Positions 42,815 to 49,956 of a stretch of DNA of 49,956 bases are shown piece after piece. The DNA is from a virus, in the IMG/VR virus record IMGVR_UViG_3300019776_000662, positions 1-49,956 of that record; one strand, 5' to 3'. The notes below the pieces were generated by a model. It was given only the letters and a program-made list of their open reading frames with translations. It did not search any database and was not told where the DNA came from. Every line of letters starts with the position of its first letter. Positions within the stretch are counted from its first letter, which is position 1. Both the position numbers and the translations under genes were made by a program.

Positions 42815-43135
42815 TTATTTTAATGAATCAACACCAATTTGCTCAAGAGAATAAAGCGCATGAAATTCTGTAGCAAAATTTTTCAGAAGTTCAATTAGTG
42901 CTTCTGAGAACAGTGAGTTTTGAAGAGTTGAGATTTCTTCGTTTAGAGTCGCTTTATTACTCTCGATTATTTCATTTTCGCATGCAACTATAAGATCATT
43001 GAGCCTAGCAACATCATTTCGCTCAAAGTAACTAGGTAAATACATCTCAATTACTTCGATTTGATTCTTTGGCAACTCTTTAATTTCTTGCTTACGCTTC
43101 AATAGTGCGTCAAGTACTTCTGATTGATTTTTCAT
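42815..43135 (-). CDS. Hypothetical helical protein, first gene of the minus-strand cassette
   Basis: 106 residues, rich in Glu, Leu and Lys, almost wholly helical, no signal peptide. It follows a perfect promoter on the minus strand (43203-43234), 68 bp upstream of its start. No family recognised. Confidence 0.55.
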   Translation of the reverse strand: MKNQSEVLDALLKRKQEIKELPKNQIEVIEMYLPSYFERNDVARLNDLIVACENEIIESNKATLNEEISTLQNSLFSEALIELLKNFATEFHALYSLEQIGVDSLK

Positions 43136-43202
43136 TTGTTGAAGATTTAAAAATTATGCTTACTCTATTTAGGTTTTTCAGCTTACCCCTTCACGTTTGA
43201 AA

Positions 43203-43235
43203 CAAAGATAGTTTGTTTTAAGCCATAAAACAAAC
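43203..43235 (-). promoter_or_regulatory. Consensus promoter with palindromic operator for the minus-strand cassette
   Basis: On the minus strand: TTTG (complement of 43231-43234), exactly 20 bp, TATCTTTG (complement of 43203-43210); both elements match the Bacteroidetes consensus. The spacer contains a perfect inverted repeat, GTTTGTTTTA (43211-43220), AGCCA, TAAAACAAAC (43226-43235), 10-bp arms, in the place of a repressor operator. It reads towards 43135 and 42045. Confidence 0.8.
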
Positions 43236-43297
43236 CTTTTGTGTTTTTTGTTTTGATATTTTTCTGAATGATAGTTCAAACATTAAGGCAAATGTAA

Positions 43298-43346
43298 AAT
43301 TTTAAAGTGCTTTTAATGCAAGCACTTTAAAATTATCCTATATTTG
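43298..43346 (+). promoter_or_regulatory. Dispersed inverted repeat and promoter box before the scaffold gene
   Basis: Perfect 15-bp arms: AATTTTAAAGTGCTT (43298-43312) and AAGCACTTTAAAATT (43320-43334), spacer 7 nt. TATATTTG follows at 43339-43346 and matches the -10-type box exactly. The repeat covers the place of a -33 element, which is absent, so an activator site is likely. It is the best member of the family. Confidence 0.65.
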
Positions 43347-43373
43347 TTTTCATAAAAAACATAACTATTGATT

Positions 43374-44012
43374 ATGAAGATTTTAATTCTAAATGCGCTT
43401 AAAGCCAAATACGAGGGGGTAAGCGAAGCAATTTTAAACAGGATAGCTGAGAAATTGGCGAAGACTGTAACTCAAGAATCGGACGTTGCAACCTCTGTTG
43501 AGGGGGTGACAATTCAGCAAGTACTTGAATCGTATGGAGATAGTAGAGCAACAGAGGCTACTCAAAGCGCTGTTAGTAACTACGAAAAGAAACACGGTAT
43601 CAAGGATGGTAAAGTGGTAACAGGGGGCGAACCACCTAAAGTAAACGAACCCATTAATGACGAAACTCCAGCTTGGGCAAAGGCTATTCTTGAAAGCAAT
43701 AAAATGCTTGCCGATAAAGTAACCAAAATGGAGGGCGAAAAAATCACCGGTAACCGCAAGCAAAAACTTGAAAGCATTGTCGCACAATTGCCCGATAATT
43801 TAAGAAAGCCATACTCACGCATTTCAGTAGATGGTATGACTGATGAAGATTTTGAGGCTCTTACAAATGAGGTATCTGCCGAAGTAGAAGGGTTGGCAAG
43901 CGACTTGGCCGCTAAAGGTGTTGTTACGGTAAAGCCACACGGGAAGGGTGGGACTCCTCCTGTAAAAGAGCCATCAGCGTCAGAGTTGGACGCAGTTATT
44001 GGCTCAATGTAA
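43374..44012 (+). CDS. Scaffolding protein
   Basis: 212 residues from ATG 43374; a TTG two codons earlier is less likely. Helical and charged, with a Pro-rich linker (GGEPPKVNEPINDETPAW) and a C-terminal helix ending LDAVIGSM, the general build of phage scaffolds, which guide capsid assembly and then leave. It stands directly before the decoration and capsid genes. Position and composition are the main support. Confidence 0.75.
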   Translation: MKILILNALKAKYEGVSEAILNRIAEKLAKTVTQESDVATSVEGVTIQQVLESYGDSRATEATQSAVSNYEKKHGIKDGKVVTGGEPPKVNEPINDETPAWAKAILESNKMLADKVTKMEGEKITGNRKQKLESIVAQLPDNLRKPYSRISVDGMTDEDFEALTNEVSAEVEGLASDLAAKGVVTVKPHGKGGTPPVKEPSASELDAVIGSM

Positions 44013-44042
44013 TTATTTTTTTATCACTAAAAAGCTATCAAA

Positions 44043-44426
44043 ATGGCAGAAGTAAATTTAGCAAATCAGTCGATGACCGTTGATACTGGGCTCGATAGTG
44101 TTGTGATCGTTCACGCACTTGAAACTGTTCCGGGCGGTCGTACTCTCGACGTTACAGGGTTCGCACCCACTGTTATTCGTGCTGGTCATGTAGTTATCAA
44201 AGAAACTGCAACAGGTACGTACAAACCTCATCCAATATCAGGTACTACTTATGCAGCAACACCAGCTTTGCATACGGTTGAAGGTGTTGTAATGGCTTCT
44301 GTAATGGCAGACAAAGCTATGGTTGGCATCATGGTCAGAGGTACAGTTAACCAAGTGGCGTCACCTTATACTCCAACAGCGGGTATCAAAACGGCTTTGC
44401 CTCTTATTCGTTTCACACAGGATTAA
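44043..44426 (+). CDS. Head decoration protein
   Basis: 127 residues, beta-rich, with GAGHVVIKETATGTYKPHP-like strand pattern and PLIRFTQD at the end. Small beta proteins between scaffold and major capsid gene are usually decoration (capsid-stabilising) proteins. No firm family motif is visible, so the call rests on place and size. Confidence 0.65.
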   Translation: MAEVNLANQSMTVDTGLDSVVIVHALETVPGGRTLDVTGFAPTVIRAGHVVIKETATGTYKPHPISGTTYAATPALHTVEGVVMASVMADKAMVGIMVRGTVNQVASPYTPTAGIKTALPLIRFTQD

Positions 44427-44457
44427 GCCAAGTGCTTAATTTAAAAATCAGTATTCA

Positions 44458-45738
44458 ATGAATCCAACATTATTTGTAGAACTCGTAGCGAAATGGTTTG
44501 GCGCAATGGCTAAACGCTTCGTGGAAAAGGTTAACGGGGACGCAACAGCGCCAAAATACCTTTTCAAAACAATGTTACGTCCTGAGCTTTCGCCAGATTT
44601 GAAGTGGGATAGTTTGAGTGTCAATTCATCTATTGTAGCTGCTGATGTAGTCTCTTTGGATAGCGAGTTGCCATTAAAAAAACGTGATGTTATTTCATCG
44701 GCCAGCGGAACAATTCCAAAGCTTGGTATGAAGATGCATAAGAGTGAAAAACTCTTGACCGATATTCAGATTCTTCGAGCTCGAGGAGCAAGTGAGGCCG
44801 AGATTGCACGCAAACTATTTGAAGATACACCGAAGGTTATCGGTGGTATCTGGGAACGCTTGGAGTATATGTTCTTAAAAGCAATTTCAACCGGAACTAT
44901 GCTCGTTCCTCAAGAGGAAAATGTAGGTACTGGCGTTCGTGTTTCCTTTAATTTTTTAAATGCAAACCGATTTGGTGTTTCTAAAACATGGGATGTTGAT
45001 GGAGCTACACCATTATCTGATATCTCAAATGTAATTGAAGCCGCAGCTAGTAAAGGTGATATCATTACCTCTATTATGCTTGATAAAGCTACTTACAATG
45101 AGTTACGCAAATCTACTGAGGCGAAAACGCTTTATGCGGCTTCAATTGGTTACGGAGGTACTCCATCCATCATTCCTACACCATCGGCATTCGATGCAAT
45201 AGTTCTTGACGAATTGAAGGTTAAGTTAATTATTGTGGAGAGAACTGTTAGATATGAGAAAGATGGTGTTCAGACACCTATCAAGCCGTTTGCAGCGAAC
45301 ACGCTTGTATTCCTTACTACTGAAAATGTAGGTACTCTTACTTATGGCATATTGGCCGAGGAGGCTAACCCTGTTGCAGGTGTTACCTATCAAAAGGTTG
45401 ACGGCTTTATTTTAGTATCGAAATACTCTAAAAATGACCCTCTTGCAGAGTTTACAAGCTCTCAGGCGTTAGCGATTCCTGTTTTGGAAAACGTTTCTTC
45501 TATCTACCTGATGGACACTCGCGATGCTCAAGTTGTTGCTTCTGGTGAAGTAGAGGGTGATGCGAATGTGACTATCTGGAGCACTTCGCTTGTAAAAGCT
45601 ACAGTTTTGGCCGCGTTTAAATCAGCGTTGGGTATTACTGTTGGTGCAAACATCAAGGATGCGACCCTTATTGACAAAGTTAACGCATTGAATGCTGAGG
45701 ATGAAGCTAAATTAAAAACAGCTCTTGGAGTAGCGTAA
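44458..45738 (+). CDS. Major capsid protein
   Basis: 426 residues. The N-terminal FVELVAKWFGAMAKRFVEKV, the loop region LPLKKRDVISSASGTIPKLGMKMHKSE and the domain IWERLEYMFLKAIS resemble the HK97-fold, lambda gpE-like capsid family in Bacteroidetes phages. A C-terminal extension of about 80 residues (from VASGEVEGDANVTIWS) ends in a short helix bundle. A half-site AAGTGCTT of the dispersed repeat lies at 44430-44437, just upstream. Confidence 0.85.
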   Translation: MNPTLFVELVAKWFGAMAKRFVEKVNGDATAPKYLFKTMLRPELSPDLKWDSLSVNSSIVAADVVSLDSELPLKKRDVISSASGTIPKLGMKMHKSEKLLTDIQILRARGASEAEIARKLFEDTPKVIGGIWERLEYMFLKAISTGTMLVPQEENVGTGVRVSFNFLNANRFGVSKTWDVDGATPLSDISNVIEAAASKGDIITSIMLDKATYNELRKSTEAKTLYAASIGYGGTPSIIPTPSAFDAIVLDELKVKLIIVERTVRYEKDGVQTPIKPFAANTLVFLTTENVGTLTYGILAEEANPVAGVTYQKVDGFILVSKYSKNDPLAEFTSSQALAIPVLENVSSIYLMDTRDAQVVASGEVEGDANVTIWSTSLVKATVLAAFKSALGITVGANIKDATLIDKVNALNAEDEAKLKTALGVA

Positions 45739-45749
45739 CTCAGTAATTT

Positions 45750-46082
45750 ATGACCGTTAACGAATCTCTTAAAAATATTTCACTCTATCCAATTGCTCAA
45801 AGCTTCTTGGATAGAGTGGCTATTTTGCGAAGTCTTGATTTAGAGACAAATTTAACCACCGAGATACTGCAATCACAAGCCTTTTTGCTTGCTGAGGCCG
45901 ATGTTTTAATGTGGTTATCTGTTGCCCCTAATCTTAGCGAAGGAGGTATGAGTCTAAATACTTTAGTCACAGATCGCGACACGCTTAGACAGCGCGCGAA
46001 TGCTACTTACAAGAAGTTTGGAGATAGTGCCTATGTAGCTGAAAGTAGTACCGTTTTTGGATATAAAGGAGATAGTTTATAG
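45750..46082 (+). CDS. Head-tail connector (adaptor) protein
   Basis: 110 residues, helical with an acidic middle (TEILQSQAFLLAEADVLMWLS). It is the first gene after the capsid, where the gp6-like adaptor that sits under the portal is found. Family not confirmed. Confidence 0.6.
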   Translation: MTVNESLKNISLYPIAQSFLDRVAILRSLDLETNLTTEILQSQAFLLAEADVLMWLSVAPNLSEGGMSLNTLVTDRDTLRQRANATYKKFGDSAYVAESSTVFGYKGDSL

Positions 46083-46083
46083 C

Positions 46084-46410
46084 ATGGTAACAACGTATCA
46101 ATATCCTTATGTTTTGCAGGTCGAGCAAATGAGCGAGTCTGTTCATTTACCTTCGGGTGGCTACAGTGAGTCGCAACCTATTTCGGTTGATTACGCTATC
46201 TGCAGAAATGAAAATGGTAGTGGCCGAAAATTAAAGGGTGTTGATGGTGAAGATTATGCTTCAACTCACAAAATCTATTGTCCAATGGGTACCGCTCCTT
46301 TAAGTCAAGGTCAGGTTATAAAAGTAATTGATTTGCAAGGTGTAGAACGCTGTAGCGGTGTTGTAATCTATTCAGTTAAGGATCGATTAAATACAAAGAT
46401 ATGGCTCTAA
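46084..46410 (+). CDS. Head closure / stopper protein
   Basis: 108 residues from ATG 46084, just 1 bp after the previous stop; a TTG at 46057 is upstream. Beta-rich with YAICRNENGSGRKLKGVDG and a final strand. Size, position and fold type fit the head-completion (stopper) protein. Its 3' end overlaps the next gene by 10 bp. Confidence 0.6.
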   Translation: MVTTYQYPYVLQVEQMSESVHLPSGGYSESQPISVDYAICRNENGSGRKLKGVDGEDYASTHKIYCPMGTAPLSQGQVIKVIDLQGVERCSGVVIYSVKDRLNTKIWL

Positions 46411-46844
46411 TTCCGAAGTTTACTCAAGCAGATATTCACGCTCGTATTCAGAAGAAGTTGGAGTTAATAGAGAGCGCTATTATTCGCAGATTACAATATC
46501 TAGGAGAGCAGTGTGTCAACAAGGCTAAAGAAGAGGGAAGTTATAAAGACCAAACATCTAATCTACGTAACTCAATAGGATACGTGATAATGCTTAATGG
46601 TCAAATCAAGTTTTCAACGCTAGACTCTCAACCATCTGGAAGCATTGCGACGCAAATAATCAATTCGAAGAAGAGGGTTTATCCAAATGCTTATGTACTT
46701 ATTGTAGTTGCTGGTATGACTTACGCATCTTATGTTGAGGCTTATCACAATAGGGTAGTATTATCGACAGCTGAGTTACTTGCGGAAAACGAAATGCCAA
46801 GAATGATAAAGGAGCTAAAAAACAATATTAATCTAATGCGATGA
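46401..46844 (+). CDS. HK97 gp10-like tail-joining protein
   Basis: 147 residues. Helical N-terminus, then SYKDQTSNLRNSIGYVIMLNG and MTYASYVEAYHNRVVL. This pattern (DQTGNLRNSI, YAxxVE) is typical of HK97 gp10/neck proteins, which complete the head-tail junction. It overlaps the next gene by 4 bp. Confidence 0.75.
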   Translation: MALIPKFTQADIHARIQKKLELIESAIIRRLQYLGEQCVNKAKEEGSYKDQTSNLRNSIGYVIMLNGQIKFSTLDSQPSGSIATQIINSKKRVYPNAYVLIVVAGMTYASYVEAYHNRVVLSTAELLAENEMPRMIKELKNNINLMR

Positions 46845-47260
46845 ATACACCATTTACTCAAGAGGGAATCATTTTCGCTTTACTTAACGACCATGATGTT
46901 AGAACCTCAATTACCGGAAACCTTATAGTTGGTAGTGTGGTTGGCGATTTTACAAAAGAGAATGTTACTATCAATTCTCTGACGCTTGGGAGCGGTGATA
47001 TTCAAAGGGGAATAGTAAATGTTAATATCCATGTCCCAGATATCAGTGTAACTGTTGGGGGTAAAACAACAAAGCAACGTAACAACGAACGGTTAAAGAC
47101 ACTCACTGAAATGGTTGCAGAGGTTCTGATGTCAAATGGTTACAGCTCAACTTATAATTTCTGGTTAGACGAGGAGTCGGCCTTTACTGTTTTCAAAAAT
47201 ACCGATGGTATTGATAATCACTTTGCAAACATCAAAATTCAATTCAAGTTTCACAATTAA
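46841..47260 (+). CDS. Tail completion / tail terminator protein
   Basis: 139 residues. Position between the neck protein and the tail tube protein, size and alpha/beta sequence (RNNERLKTLTEMVAEVLM, strands at the end) match a gpU-like tail terminator that stops tube growth. Family not fully recognised. ATGA overlap with the neck gene indicates coupling. Confidence 0.65.
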   Translation: MNTPFTQEGIIFALLNDHDVRTSITGNLIVGSVVGDFTKENVTINSLTLGSGDIQRGIVNVNIHVPDISVTVGGKTTKQRNNERLKTLTEMVAEVLMSNGYSSTYNFWLDEESAFTVFKNTDGIDNHFANIKIQFKFHN

Positions 47261-47272
47261 AACAAATACATC

Positions 47273-48016
47273 ATGGGTTTAATCACGTTGGGTTTATCTC
47301 AAATCTTAGTAGGTACAGCGTCGCCAAATGGGGTTATGCCATCTCTAACAAAGATTGGCAAAACATATAAAGACTCTTGCAAACTTACCCAAGAAGCTGC
47401 CGAAGTAACTCCACACTTCGAAGAAGGCAAAGCTTCTCCGGAAGTGCGTAAAAAACAAAAGAAAATACCGGTACTAGCATTTTCCATTATGGATGCAAAT
47501 GCTCAGTTGCTTGCTGACTACATTGGTGGTAATGTAACAAATGGCAAATGGGGTTTCGATGGGACTGAGCAGGTTGTCAACAGAGCTATTCAAGTTCAGA
47601 CAGAAACAGGTTTTTGGGTAGATATTCCGAATGCAGATATTGAAGCTGTTATTGACGCGGAATTTAGTGTTAAAGGTATCTTCAAAGTTAACTTCACTGT
47701 AACGCCACTTGCTGTTACTGCCGGTAAGGCGATTTATATGTATGATGGTGCAACTGGATTAACAGTAGCTCCAACGTCATTGAGCTTTACCTCTACAGCC
47801 GATGCTGTTGGTAAAACTATCACCGCTTCGTCAACAGGAAATGTGACTTATGCAGCAGCTCCGTCAGGAGAAGAATGGTTGACAGTAACTAAGTCTGCTA
47901 AAGTAGTAACCGTTAAAGTTCTTGCCAACACAAACGGTGAAAACAGAACCGCTAATATTACTATTACCGCTGATGGCTTGACTACCATTGTTCCTGTAAC
48001 ACAAGCTGGTGCTTAA
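47273..48016 (+). CDS. Major tail tube protein with C-terminal BACON domain
   Basis: 247 residues. First about 155 residues: tube fold (SQILVGTASPNG start, RKKQKKIPVLAF loop, NGKWGFDGTEQV). From about 160: VAPTSLSFTSTADAVGKTITAS ... EWLTVTKSAKVVTVKV...NRTANITITADG, the BACON/Ig-like domain found in Bacteroidetes glycan-binding proteins. Decoration of each tube subunit by such a domain would expose many glycan-binding sites along the tail. The next gene follows a terminator. Confidence 0.9.
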   Translation: MGLITLGLSQILVGTASPNGVMPSLTKIGKTYKDSCKLTQEAAEVTPHFEEGKASPEVRKKQKKIPVLAFSIMDANAQLLADYIGGNVTNGKWGFDGTEQVVNRAIQVQTETGFWVDIPNADIEAVIDAEFSVKGIFKVNFTVTPLAVTAGKAIYMYDGATGLTVAPTSLSFTSTADAVGKTITASSTGNVTYAAAPSGEEWLTVTKSAKVVTVKVLANTNGENRTANITITADGLTTIVPVTQAGA

Positions 48017-48046
48017 TGTGTTTAGATTAAAGTAGGTACTAATCAA

Positions 48047-48081
48047 AGAGCCCCGAATGTCAATTTTTCGGGGTTTTTTTT
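48047..48081 (+). terminator. Intrinsic terminator after the tail tube gene
   Basis: CCCCGAA (48051-48057) pairs with TTCGGGG (48067-48073), extended by A-U/G-U pairs, followed by eight T. It lies between the tail tube gene and the tail chaperones. It lowers expression of chaperones and tape measure, which are needed in fewer copies. Confidence 0.88.
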
Positions 48082-48096
48082 AATCTCAAAATAAAG

Positions 48097-48603
48097 ATGG
48101 GAAATTTTGATAAACACGAAGCGGAAAAATTAGAGGCTGATTTGCTCCTAGATAGGGGGATGAAATTTGCGGTCGAAAAACGAAGCCTCTTGAGATATCT
48201 AACAAAGAAGAAAACAAGGGAATTCATCATCAAACAACCATACCTGGGCACACTTGACCATTTGAGCGCTTTGTTTTTAGAAATGAAGATAAATGAGATT
48301 GATATTGAATCAGATCCGATGGGTGAAAGCAAGCGAATTGTGGCACGAAGTGCTGCTATTTGCGCTAAAGTTGTTGCTGTAGCTGTATTAAATAGCAATT
48401 GGGGAATTAAACTCTTCGCAGGCCTTTATTCCCGATATTTTATGTGGCGCATAACACCTAAGCAAATGTGGCAGCTGGCCGCAATAACAAACCAGATGTG
48501 CAACTTCGGGGATTTTATCACCTCTATCAGATTGATGTCGGGCGCAAGAACAATGAGGCCGCAAGTGGAGAATCTGGTAGAGAAAGCAAACAACGAGGTT
48601 TAA
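48097..48603 (+). CDS. Tail assembly chaperone, first frame (gpG-like)
   Basis: 168 residues, helical and charged. It sits between tail tube and tape measure, the place of the lambda G/GT-type chaperones, and its 3' end overlaps a second open frame in -1. Helps load the tape measure before tube assembly. Confidence 0.75.
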   Translation: MGNFDKHEAEKLEADLLLDRGMKFAVEKRSLLRYLTKKKTREFIIKQPYLGTLDHLSALFLEMKINEIDIESDPMGESKRIVARSAAICAKVVAVAVLNSNWGIKLFAGLYSRYFMWRITPKQMWQLAAITNQMCNFGDFITSIRLMSGARTMRPQVENLVEKANNEV

Positions 48604-48818
48604 AGAGTCTGTATGGACAACGAGGGTCAATACTCGCACACTTCCATTGGACTTGGGACTATCTACTTTGGGGAATTCGTTGGAATATAGTGCAACGAAT
48701 GCTCATCGACGGGCCTTGTTATGAAACTGAAACTGAAAAGGAAACTGAGAAAGCGGAACGGTTAACAAAAGAGAATGCCGCTAATATAGCAAATTACATA
48801 AATACCATATCTATATGA
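48468..48818 (+). CDS. Tail assembly chaperone, second frame (T part, probably made by -1 frameshift)
   Basis: This frame is open from about 48468 but has no ATG before the conserved part; the first start is a GTG deep inside the first chaperone gene. After 48604 it encodes SLYGQRGSILAHFHWTWDYLLWGIRWNIVQRMLIDGPCYE, the recognisable T domain, then a charged tail. It is one base back (-1) from the 48097 frame, so a fusion like lambda gpGT is expected. No classic slippery heptamer (XXXYYYZ) is obvious; GCAAACAAC near 48586 is a candidate. The stop overlaps the tape measure start (ATGA). Confidence 0.75.
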   Translation: MAAGRNNKPDVQLRGFYHLYQIDVGRKNNEAASGESGRESKQRGLKSLYGQRGSILAHFHWTWDYLLWGIRWNIVQRMLIDGPCYETETEKETEKAERLTKENAANIANYINTISI

Positions 48819-49956
48819 ATTCAGATGGAGGGGCTTTAGCCTTTGATGCGGTTATTAATAATTTTGACTTTAAGCGTCAAGCTGATGAGATTGAGTCTAG
48901 GATCAGAGGTATAGCATCCACCGCTGAGCGAGAATCAAAACAAATGACATCATCTTTTTCGGGTATAGAGAAAGGACTAGCTGTTGTAGGAGGAACAACT
49001 GCTTTAACATTTCTAGGTAAACAGATAGTTGACACAACTGCTAAATTTGAAAAGTTCGGAATTATACTTCGAAATTCCCTCGGAGAAACTAAGGGTAACG
49101 AGGCTCTTGATATGATCGCGAAGTTTGCAGCAACAACCCCGTTTCAATTAGACGAAGTTACCGACTCATTCATTAGGATGGCAAATCAAGGTTTTGTTCC
49201 TACTCGCGACGAAATGGTTAAACTCGGTGATTTGGCTAGCTCAACCGGGAAGGGGTTCAATATGCTTACTGAGGCTATTTTGGACGCTCAAACTGGCGAA
49301 TTTGAACGCCTAAAAGAGTTCGGTATCAAAGCCTCTTCTAATGGCGATAAAGTAACGTTCTCGTTCCGTGAGCAACAAACTACAGTTGATAAAACAAACT
49401 CAGCAATTCGTGATTATATCCTCTCGCTAGGAGAACTAAATGGAATACAAGGGGCAAATGCCCTTATATCACAAAGTATGACGGGGCAAATATCGAACCT
49501 ATCTGATAAGTTCGATGCGATGTTTAACCAAATTGGGCAGGCAAATAGTGGTGTCATTTACTCTGGTTTAGAGATAGCCTCGGAACTCGTTGAGAATTAT
49601 GAAACTGTTGGAAAGGTAGTACTTGGATTGGTTGGTGTTTATGGAGCCTATAAGACGGCGGTTCTTATTACCAATGCTGTTGATGTGTTACGTACTGAAA
49701 TAGCATTTCAACAGATTCTGGCAAATGTCGGAAATACAGGAAGTACCATAACATTAACTACAGCCGAGGGAGTGGCAGCAGTTGCTAAGAGCAAATTGAC
49801 CGCGGCTCAATTAGCTTTGAACGCTTCAATCTTAGCAAATCCTTATGTTGCAGCGGTGGCGGCTGTAGTTGCATTGTCAGCAGCTGTTTACTATTTAGCT
49901 ACACGAACAACTGATGCGGAAAAGGCGCAAAACGAGCTAAACTCAGCGCTTCAAAG
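48815..49956 (+). CDS. Tail tape measure protein, N-terminal part (runs past the window end)
   Basis: About 380 residues are visible with no stop before the window end. Typical signature: AKFEKFGIILRNSLGE, ATTPFQLDEVTDSFIRMANQG, LASSTGKGFNMLTEAILDAQTGEFERLKEFGIKA, QQTTVDKTNSAI and MTGQISNLSDKFDAMFNQIG, then two hydrophobic segments (VLGLVGVYGAYKTAVLI; ASILANPYVAAVAAVVALSAAVYYL). This is a Bacteroidetes-type tape measure. The rest of the gene is at the window start, so the two parts belong together, with a gap. Confidence 0.93.
   Translation, partial: MNSDGGALAFDAVINNFDFKRQADEIESRIRGIASTAERESKQMTSSFSGIEKGLAVVGGTTALTFLGKQIVDTTAKFEKFGIILRNSLGETKGNEALDMIAKFAATTPFQLDEVTDSFIRMANQGFVPTRDEMVKLGDLASSTGKGFNMLTEAILDAQTGEFERLKEFGIKASSNGDKVTFSFREQQTTVDKTNSAIRDYILSLGELNGIQGANALISQSMTGQISNLSDKFDAMFNQIGQANSGVIYSGLEIASELVENYETVGKVVLGLVGVYGAYKTAVLITNAVDVLRTEIAFQQILANVGNTGSTITLTTAEGVAAVAKSKLTAAQLALNASILANPYVAAVAAVVALSAAVYYLATRTTDAEKAQNELNSALQ

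Noticed and set aside
43434-43822. Minus-strand open frames under the scaffold gene
   Set aside because: Cys/Phe/Ser-rich translations typical of antisense of charged helical proteins; no start signals.
1-49956. Integrated prophage with host flanks
   Set aside because: No host genes are seen; the integrase and a single attP-like site are internal and both ends lie within one phage gene, so this is a free, circularly permuted genome.
1-49956. CRISPR arrays, rRNA genes, insertion sequences
   Set aside because: Searched by eye; no regularly spaced direct repeats with spacers, no rRNA-like sequence and no transposase gene were found.

Overview
The window is almost all of one temperate tailed-phage genome (siphovirus-like) from a Bacteroidetes host, in its circular, excised form. 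The host assignment rests on Bacteroidetes-type promoters (TTTG, about 20 bp, TAnnTTTG), a BACON domain on the tail tube protein, PcfK/PcfJ-like and DUF3853-like proteins, lipoproteins of Bacteroidetes style and few Shine-Dalgarno sites. The gene order is circularly permuted: both window ends lie inside the same tape measure gene (3' part at 1-2867, 5' part at 48815-49956). Joining the ends directly does not keep the frame, so a piece of that gene (3k+2 bases) is missing. No host genes are seen.

Layout. 1-10503 (+): end of the tape measure, a Dit-like distal tail protein and a 2176-residue tail-tip/receptor-binding protein with four duplicated carbohydrate-binding-like modules. 10555-11154 (-): a probably surface-exposed lipoprotein with its own promoter, ending at a shared bidirectional terminator. 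11381-12960 (+): lysis cassette of holin, muramidase endolysin and a candidate one-protein (u-)spanin. 12961-13217: terminator and attP; the attP core resembles the 3' end of tmRNA and has repeated arm-like sites on both sides. 13218-19909 (-): lysogeny block of tyrosine integrase, small regulator, HigB/HigA-like pair with an ImmA/IrrE domain, a DUF4041/T5orf172 protein, a secreted protein and a LexA-like CI repressor. 19925-19967: CI operators over the early rightward promoter.

20052-33310 (+): early genes. These are a KilA-N antirepressor, SbcC-like ATPase, RecT annealase, metallo-beta-lactamase-fold nuclease, a replication initiator whose gene carries 12-bp iterons, PcfK/PcfJ, many small unknown genes, a protein with an SSB-like tail and a PD-(D/E)XK nuclease. 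33367-35383: two adjacent ParB/Srx-domain genes, the second fused to a Rossmann methyltransferase-like domain. 35388-48818 (+): packaging and virion genes (small and large terminase, portal, MuF-like protein with a RadC/JAB-like C-terminal domain, scaffold, decoration, capsid, connectors, tail tube, tail chaperones with a probable -1 frameshift). This block is interrupted by moron-type inserts at 38972-40293 and 42045-43135 that have their own promoters and terminators.

The least explained features are: a family of dispersed inverted repeats (AAGTGCTT-N7-AAGCACTT) in five intergenic regions, close to -10-type boxes of lysis, head and other genes; the tandem ParB/methyltransferase locus; a structured non-coding segment at 25258-25383; and a promoter-operator-terminator cassette inside the structural genes. 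Functions are recognised from sequence motifs by eye; no database search was run.
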